Positions 59,319 to 64,000 of a stretch of DNA of 64,000 nt are shown here, piece by piece. Both the position numbers and the translations under genes were made by a program. Under the pieces are notes generated by a model. The model did no database searches. It had not been told where the DNA came from and worked only from the letters and a program-made list of their open reading frames with translations. Source of the DNA: Actinomyces israelii DSM 43320 (GTDB lineage: Bacteria; Actinomycetota; Actinomycetes; Actinomycetales; Actinomycetaceae); assembly GCF_000711965.1 (NCBI RefSeq), contig NZ_JONS01000002.1, positions 151,525-215,524 of the forward strand. The letters run 5' to 3'. Numbering within the stretch: the first letter of the stretch is position 1; each line of letters starts with the position of its first letter.

Positions 59319-60743
59319 ATGGTTCCCACCAGAAGCACCAAAGCGCGCACGTCCTACGTCTGCACGGAGTGCGGCTGGAGCAATCCCAAGTGGCTCGGCC
59401 AGTGCCGCGAGTGCAGGGCCTGGGGCACGCTCGAGGAGTTCACCGAGGCCGCCGGAGTCGCCGGCTCGGCCGCGAGCGGACCGGCAGCGGCCCGCTCGCT
59501 GACCGTGCGGCCCGCCGTCGCCGCCCGCCCCATCGGCGAGGTCAGCGCCGAGGAGGCCCGAGCCCGCCCCACCGGCGTCGGCGAGCTGGACCGGGTGCTG
59601 GGCGGCGGGATCGTGCCCGGCGCCGTCGTGCTGCTGGCCGGGGAGCCCGGAGTGGGCAAGTCCACTCTCCTGCTCGACGTCGCCGCCAAGGCCGCTCGGG
59701 AGGCCCGGCAGCGGAGCGACGGTCCTGTGCTCTACGTCACCGGAGAGGAGTCCGCGAGCCAGGTGCGGCTGCGGGCCGAGCGCATTGACGCCATCGACCC
59801 GGCGCTGCTGCTGGCCGCGGAGACCGAGCTGGGGACGCTGCTCGGCCACGTGGAGGCGGCCGACCCCTCGCTGCTCGTGGTCGACTCGGTACAGACCATT
59901 GCCTCGGCGCAGGTCGAGGGCTCGGCCGGCGGTGTGACGCAGGTGCGGGCGGTCGCCGGGGCCCTGATCGCGGTAGCCAAGGAGCGCGGCATCCCGGTGA
60001 TGCTGGTCGGCCACGTCACCAAGGACGGCGGCATCGCAGGCCCGCGCGTGCTCGAGCACCTGGTCGACGTCGTCTGCCAGTTCGAGGGGGACCGCCACGC
60101 CCGCCTGCGGCTGCTGCGCGCGGTGAAGAACCGCTACGGCCCGACCGACGAGGTCGGCTGCTTCGACCTGGGCGAGCGGGGCATCGCGGGCCTGGCCGAC
60201 CCCTCGGGCCTGTTCCTGTCCGCGGCGCGCTCGGAGGTGCCGGGCACCTGCGCGACGGTCACCCTGGAGGGGCGCCGGCCCATGCCGGTCGAGGTCCAGG
60301 CGCTCGTGGCCGGCAGCGCCGCCGGGTCCCCGCGGCGCACCACCTCGGGGGTGGACCACTCGCGCGTGGCCATGGCACTGGCGGTGCTGATGGCGCGCAT
60401 GGGCGTGGACACCTCCGGGGCGGACGTGTACGTCTCCACGGTCGGGGGCGCCCGCGCGGTCGAGCCCGCCACGGACCTGGCGGTGGCCCTCGCCGTGGTC
60501 AGCGCGGCCCGCAACCTGCCCACCCCCGCAGGCCTGGTCGCCTTCGGGGAGGTCGGCCTGACCGGAGAGGTGCGGGCCACGGTCGGCATCCAGCGGCGCC
60601 TGGCGGAGGCGGCGCGCCTGGGGTTCGACCGGGCGATCGTGCCCCTGGCGGGCTCCCGGGAGCTGCGCCCCGTCGCCGGCGTGCAGGTGCTGCCGGTGGG
60701 CCACGTGGGCGAGGCTGTCGGAGCGGCCCTGCCCCGCTCCTGA
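59319..60743 (+). CDS. radA: DNA repair protein RadA
   Basis: RecA-like helicase acting on recombination intermediates. 474 residues: N-terminal C4 zinc finger (Cys15, Cys18, Cys29, Cys32 in YVCTECGWSNPKWLGQCREC), RecA domain with Walker A GEPGVGKST at 108-116 and LYVTGEESASQVRLRAERI, the RadA-specific motif KNRYGPTDEVG, and a Lon-protease-like C-terminal domain (MPVEVQALVAGS, GVDTSGADVYVSTVGG, GEVGLTGEVRATVGIQRRL). Typical length. It is followed by disA as in many actinobacteria and Firmicutes. Confidence 0.97.
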   Translation: MVPTRSTKARTSYVCTECGWSNPKWLGQCRECRAWGTLEEFTEAAGVAGSAASGPAAARSLTVRPAVAARPIGEVSAEEARARPTGVGELDRVLGGGIVPGAVVLLAGEPGVGKSTLLLDVAAKAAREARQRSDGPVLYVTGEESASQVRLRAERIDAIDPALLLAAETELGTLLGHVEAADPSLLVVDSVQTIASAQVEGSAGGVTQVRAVAGALIAVAKERGIPVMLVGHVTKDGGIAGPRVLEHLVDVVCQFEGDRHARLRLLRAVKNRYGPTDEVGCFDLGERGIAGLADPSGLFLSAARSEVPGTCATVTLEGRRPMPVEVQALVAGSAAGSPRRTTSGVDHSRVAMALAVLMARMGVDTSGADVYVSTVGGARAVEPATDLAVALAVVSAARNLPTPAGLVAFGEVGLTGEVRATVGIQRRLAEAARLGFDRAIVPLAGSRELRPVAGVQVLPVGHVGEAVGAALPRS

Positions 60744-60924
60744 GGCTCGACGACGGCGATCGCGGCGGCCCCAACCGCGAGCCCGGCGGCTTCGGCACCG
60801 GCGGGCGGCGGGCCCGGGCGCGATGCGCCTCACAGCGACGCTATAGGTGTACCGATACGATGTGGTCACCTGGCCGCGGGGCACCGACCGGTGCTCCAGA
60901 CCCATTCCCCGCCTGGAGACACGA

Positions 60925-62004
60925 ATGACTGAGTCGACCGGCAAGCCCGGCAACCTGCTGCGCGAGACCCTGGCGCTCGTCGCGCCCGGAACCGTGCTGC
61001 GCGACGGCCTGGAGCGCATTCTGCGCGGACGCACCGGCGCGATCATCGTGCTGGGCTACGACGAGATGGTGGAGTCGATCTCCTCGGGAGGCTTCAACCT
61101 CGACGTCGAGCTGTCCGCGGCGCGGCTGCGCGAGCTGGCCAAGATGGACGGCGCCGTCGTCGTGGACCGCACCGCGGGGCGCATCCGGCGCGCCAACGTC
61201 CAGCTCCTCCCCCACGCCTCCATCGAGACCGCCGAGGCCGGTATGCGCCACCGCACCGCAGAGCGCGTCGCCCGCCAGACCGGCTACCCGGTCATCTCGG
61301 TGAGCCAGTCCATGCGGATCATCTCCCTGTACGTCGACGGCAGGCGCCACGTCATCGAGCCCAGCGAGGCGATCCTCGCCCGGGCCAACCAGGCACTGGC
61401 CACCCTGGAGCGGTACAAGGCGCGCCTCAACGAGACCTCGGCCAGTCTGGACGCCCTCGAGATCGAGGACCTCGTCACCGTCCGCGAGGTCACCTCGGTC
61501 CTCCAGCTGCTCGAGATGGTGCGCCGCATCGCTTCGGACATCGACGGCTACGTCGTCGAGCTCGGCACCGACGGGCGGCTGCTCGCCCTCCAGCTCGAGG
61601 AGCTCACGCGCGGCCTGATGGCCGAGCGGGACTTCCTCCTGACCGACTACCTGCCGCAGGGGATGGACGCGGCCACCGTCGAGGCCCGGCTCAAGTGGGT
61701 CGGCTCCCCCGCCCTGCTCGACATGGCCATGGTCGCCCGCTCCATGGGCATCGGGGGCGACGACGGCCAGGAGCTCGACGCCTCGATCTCGCCGCGGGGG
61801 ATGCGGATCCTGGCGAAGATCCCGCGCCTGCCGCTGGCGACGTCGCGCACGATCGTGGCCACCTGGGGCTCGCTCCAGGCGATCCTCGGCGCGACGGTCG
61901 AGGAGCTCCAGGCCGTCGACGGCGTGGGGGCGGGCCAGGCGCGCACCCTGCGCGACGGGCTGTCGCGCCTGGCCGAGGTCTCCATTGTGGACCGCTACGC
62001 GTGA
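60925..62004 (+). CDS. disA: Diadenylate cyclase DisA (DNA integrity scanning protein)
   Basis: Makes cyclic di-AMP from two ATP and monitors branched DNA. 359 residues: N-terminal DAC domain with Asp75-Gly-Ala77 (KMDGAVVVDR) and Arg-His-Arg at 108-110 (MRHRTAER), a linker helix bundle, and a C-terminal helix-hairpin-helix DNA-binding domain (TVEELQAVDGVGAGQARTLRDGL). GGAG lies 7 nt before the chosen ATG; an in-frame extension of 26 codons has no ribosome site. It lies 181 bp after radA on the same strand. Confidence 0.97.
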   Translation: MTESTGKPGNLLRETLALVAPGTVLRDGLERILRGRTGAIIVLGYDEMVESISSGGFNLDVELSAARLRELAKMDGAVVVDRTAGRIRRANVQLLPHASIETAEAGMRHRTAERVARQTGYPVISVSQSMRIISLYVDGRRHVIEPSEAILARANQALATLERYKARLNETSASLDALEIEDLVTVREVTSVLQLLEMVRRIASDIDGYVVELGTDGRLLALQLEELTRGLMAERDFLLTDYLPQGMDAATVEARLKWVGSPALLDMAMVARSMGIGGDDGQELDASISPRGMRILAKIPRLPLATSRTIVATWGSLQAILGATVEELQAVDGVGAGQARTLRDGLSRLAEVSIVDRYA

Positions 62005-62079
62005 GGGGCTCGCTCCCGGGCCGCACCGGCGGGGCGGCGCAGCCCGGGGCGCCCGCCGTGCCCGCTCAGCGATTGCCGG

Positions 62080-63426
62080 CTACTCGATGACGAAGACCTG
62101 CTCGCCGGTGACGGTCTCGCCGCCGAGCTGGACGGAGAGCCGGTAGGTGCCCGCTCCGGCCACGTTCGGGTCCACCGGCGTGGGGCTCGCCGTCGCCTCG
62201 GCCCCGGGGCTCGCCGAGCCCTCCGGCGTCGGGCTCGGCACCGGGTCCGGGCTCGGGCTCTGGCTCGAGGCCGACGGCGAGCAGCCCGCGGCCGCAGAGT
62301 CGCCGTTCCACCACAGGGAGGCGCCGGCGGACTCGCCGACGTCGATGAGCAGAGTGCGCTCGACGGGGTCGGCCGGGCAGGACGTGGACGCCCATACGAT
62401 CTGGTCTCCCGAGACGATCACCGCCCCCAGGGAGGCGCCGCCGACGTCGAGCAGGCAGGCGTCGCCGCCCTCGTTCGTGACCGTGACGTCGATGCCCATG
62501 CCGGCGCCGACGGAGGTCTCCTTCGGGGCGTCCAGGGAGATGCGCAGCTGGGCGGCGTCGCAGGCGGCGGGCGCCGGGTAGTCGGTGTGGGACTGGCTGG
62601 CGGCCACGGCGTCGTCCTGGCTGCGGATGGTGTTGCGGACCCAGGCGGCGCTGGCGATCATGGCGTAGGACACGCCGCCGACGAGCCCCAGGACGATCCC
62701 GATGACCAGGAGCCAGCGCAGCCAGTAGCGCGGCCTGGGCGGGATGCCGGTGGCTGCGCGGCGCAGCCGGGAACCGGAGGGGCGGCCGGGCCCCCAGCCG
62801 GTGGACCCGGATGCGGAGCGGGCCGTCTTGTCGCGGCTGCGGCGCGCGGTCGAGCGGCGCGCGCCGGAGCGCGACGGGTGCCCGTCCTGGGTCGTCACGG
62901 TGCGCGCGCGTCGGGCCGTCCCCCGCGCGGCCTGCCGCGGTCCGGAGGCGGGGCGGGGCCTGTCGGCGGCCGCGGGAGGGCTGCCGGCCGTCGGAGGCGG
63001 GTTGTCGGCCGCGGAGCGAGTCCGATCGGCCGGCCGCTGCGTCTTGTCCGTGCGGCCCGAGCGGCCGCCGGTCGTCGGGCGGGCCCCGCCGGCCGGCTTG
63101 CTGCCCTTGCCGCCCTTGCGGGCCCTGACCGGGTGGCCGCCCGCGGATCGCAGGGTCGTCTTCGAGCGGCTCGTGCGGCCCGAGCGGCCGCCGGTCGTCG
63201 GGCGGGTCTTGCCCGCCGGCTTGCGGCCCTTGACGGAGCCGCCGTCTGCGGAGCGCGGGGTCTTCCCGGGGTCGCCGTCTGCGGGGCGCGGGCCCCCCGA
63301 GGCGCGAGGAGTCGAGGCGGAACGGCGCGGATGGTTGGAGCCCGCGCCGGAGGACGGGCGGGCGCCGCCCGTCCGACGCCGCCTCCTGTGCGGCGGGTTG
63401 CCGCCTCTCTTCCGTCCCTTTGCCAT
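62080..63426 (-). CDS. Membrane protein with long basic tail and extracytoplasmic domain, function unknown
   Basis: 448 residues. Residues 1-225 are very basic and low in complexity (MAKGRKRGGN, repeated TTGGRSGRT and SADGGSVKGRK units). One membrane span lies near 232-255 (RWLLVIGIVLGLVGGVSYAM). The outer part has a beta-rich domain (LRISLDAPKETSVGAGMGID, VDVGESAGASLWWNGDSA) with three to four cysteines, then a Pro/Ser/Thr linker and a last strand pair (TYRLSVQLGGETVTG). It resembles DUF4232-like outer domains in pattern only. Convergent with disA, 75 bp apart. Confidence 0.75.
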   Translation of the reverse strand: MAKGRKRGGNPPHRRRRRTGGARPSSGAGSNHPRRSASTPRASGGPRPADGDPGKTPRSADGGSVKGRKPAGKTRPTTGGRSGRTSRSKTTLRSAGGHPVRARKGGKGSKPAGGARPTTGGRSGRTDKTQRPADRTRSAADNPPPTAGSPPAAADRPRPASGPRQAARGTARRARTVTTQDGHPSRSGARRSTARRSRDKTARSASGSTGWGPGRPSGSRLRRAATGIPPRPRYWLRWLLVIGIVLGLVGGVSYAMIASAAWVRNTIRSQDDAVAASQSHTDYPAPAACDAAQLRISLDAPKETSVGAGMGIDVTVTNEGGDACLLDVGGASLGAVIVSGDQIVWASTSCPADPVERTLLIDVGESAGASLWWNGDSAAAGCSPSASSQSPSPDPVPSPTPEGSASPGAEATASPTPVDPNVAGAGTYRLSVQLGGETVTGEQVFVIE

Positions 63427-63557
63427 GCGAACGACTGTACCGGCGCGACCCGCCCCGCACCGCGGTGGCGCGCGCGGGTAGCGAGCCTCACCGTGGCGGA
63501 TTCCGCACTGCCGCCCGGCCCGGGCGGGGCGGAGACACGATTCGACCCTTCTGCGCC

Positions 63558-63695
63558 ATGACGGCTCCCCAAGAGCGCCCGCCGCAGGGCGGACGTCCCG
63601 GACAGGAAGGGACATACTATGCGCAACGGCCCTGGGAGCCGAGCCCCTTGGGAGCCATCGATGAAAAGAAGATCAATTTCGTTATGCGGGCTTGA
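63558..63695 (+). CDS. Short open frame, possibly the start of a truncated gene
   Basis: 45 codons starting MTAPQERPPQGGRPGQEGTY and ending INFVMRA. Its Pro/Gln/Gly-rich start resembles the N-termini of small actinobacterial membrane proteins, which would normally continue into hydrophobic spans. It stops about 90 bp before the IS-like remnant, so an intact gene may have been cut. There is no good ribosome site. The 63427-63557 gap holds the divergent promoters and nothing else I can name. Confidence 0.35.
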   Translation: MTAPQERPPQGGRPGQEGTYYAQRPWEPSPLGAIDEKKINFVMRA

Positions 63696-63784
63696 GCCGG
63701 CACGCTTTCTTTGCTGTTGTATCCCGCTTGCCGGCAGCAGCGTCAAGCACGAAAAGTAAATCGAGCGACGAAGCCTGAACTGGG

Positions 63785-64000
63785 CTGCCGGGCGTGTCTC
63801 GGACAGTTCTGAAGGTGGTGTCTCGGGCTGTTTGTCGTGTTGCTCGGTGGTCCTGGTCGACCTCGCCCTGCGTCCTGTACCCCAGGGCGGAGTGGAGTCA
63901 TTTCTGATCGTGTGTACCGGGCTCGACCTGGGAGGCAGTATCCCGGATGGTCTTGCTTCTTGCGGTGGTGGACCATCTGATAGACCCTCTCGTTCCTTGA
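63785..64000 (-). mobile_element. Degraded end of an IS3-family-like transposase
   Basis: On the minus strand LHSALGYRTQGEVDQD (from about 63897 downwards) matches the C-terminal HSALGYRTP motif of IS3-type integrase-fold transposases. The upstream part (VHHRKKQDHPGYC) is in another frame and a stop precedes the motif, so the gene is broken. TGTCTCGGACA near 63794 could be part of the terminal repeat. It continues beyond the window. Confidence 0.5.

Overview
The window is 64 kb of very GC-rich DNA. It has dense bidirectional coding, many ATGA/GTGA stop-start overlaps, a few leaderless or GTG/TTG starts, and the gene order radA-disA. Together these point to an actinobacterium, most likely an Actinomyces-type host-associated species. 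The species is inferred from gene content only. No rRNA, tRNA or CRISPR array is visible.

Layout. (1) 0-5.8 kb: a SorC-type regulator cut by the window edge, a decayed beta-helix gene, and a D-xylose module (xylB, xylA, divergent ROK repressor). (2) 5.8-20.7 kb: a complete hexuronide pathway. It has a GH2 beta-glucuronidase, a GPH-family transporter, uxaC, uxuB, uxuA, kdgK, eda and a LacI regulator. Two Gfo/Idh oxidoreductases and two TIM-barrel isomerase-like proteins sit in its middle. A 10-bp-periodic direct repeat lies upstream of three of its transcription units, always in the same orientation relative to the gene. (3) 20.7-40.9 kb: three carbohydrate ABC-import loci. Each has a binding protein, two permeases, a LacI regulator and an alpha-glycosidase (GH36, GH31, GH31/YicI-like). 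None carries an ATPase, so a shared MsiK-type ATPase elsewhere is expected. (4) 41.3-43.4 kb: transketolase. (5) 43.5-47.4 kb: an iron-siderophore ABC system with iron-box-like repeats. (6) 47.4-50.2 kb: an FGGY kinase and a divergent L-ribulose-5-phosphate 4-epimerase. (7) 50.3-51.2 kb: a membrane protein with duplicated cysteine repeats. (8) 51.9-58.2 kb: an operon resembling ascorbate/3-keto-L-gulonate catabolism. It encodes an MFS carrier, a PfkB kinase, UlaE-like and UlaD-like enzymes and a phosphotriesterase-fold hydrolase, with a divergent SorC regulator. (9) 58.4-64 kb: housekeeping radA-disA, two membrane proteins and a degraded IS3-like end.

How it works together. Xylose and alpha-xylosides (XylAB), L-pentulose phosphates (UlaD/UlaE then AraD) and probably L-ribulose (FGGY kinase then AraD) all converge on D-xylulose 5-phosphate, the substrate of the transketolase in the same window. 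Hexuronates leave through KDG and KDPG. The region therefore looks like a catabolic island for host or plant glycans and sugar acids.

The least explained parts are these. A PTS-free ascorbate-like pathway. The oxidoreductase/TIM-barrel pairs inside the glucuronide cluster, which may be an oxidative deglycosylation branch. A 214-bp structured element present in two copies of identical length with mutually exclusive hairpins. A family of long palindromic repeats. A single-base frameshift in a C6 tract at the start of the GH36 gene.
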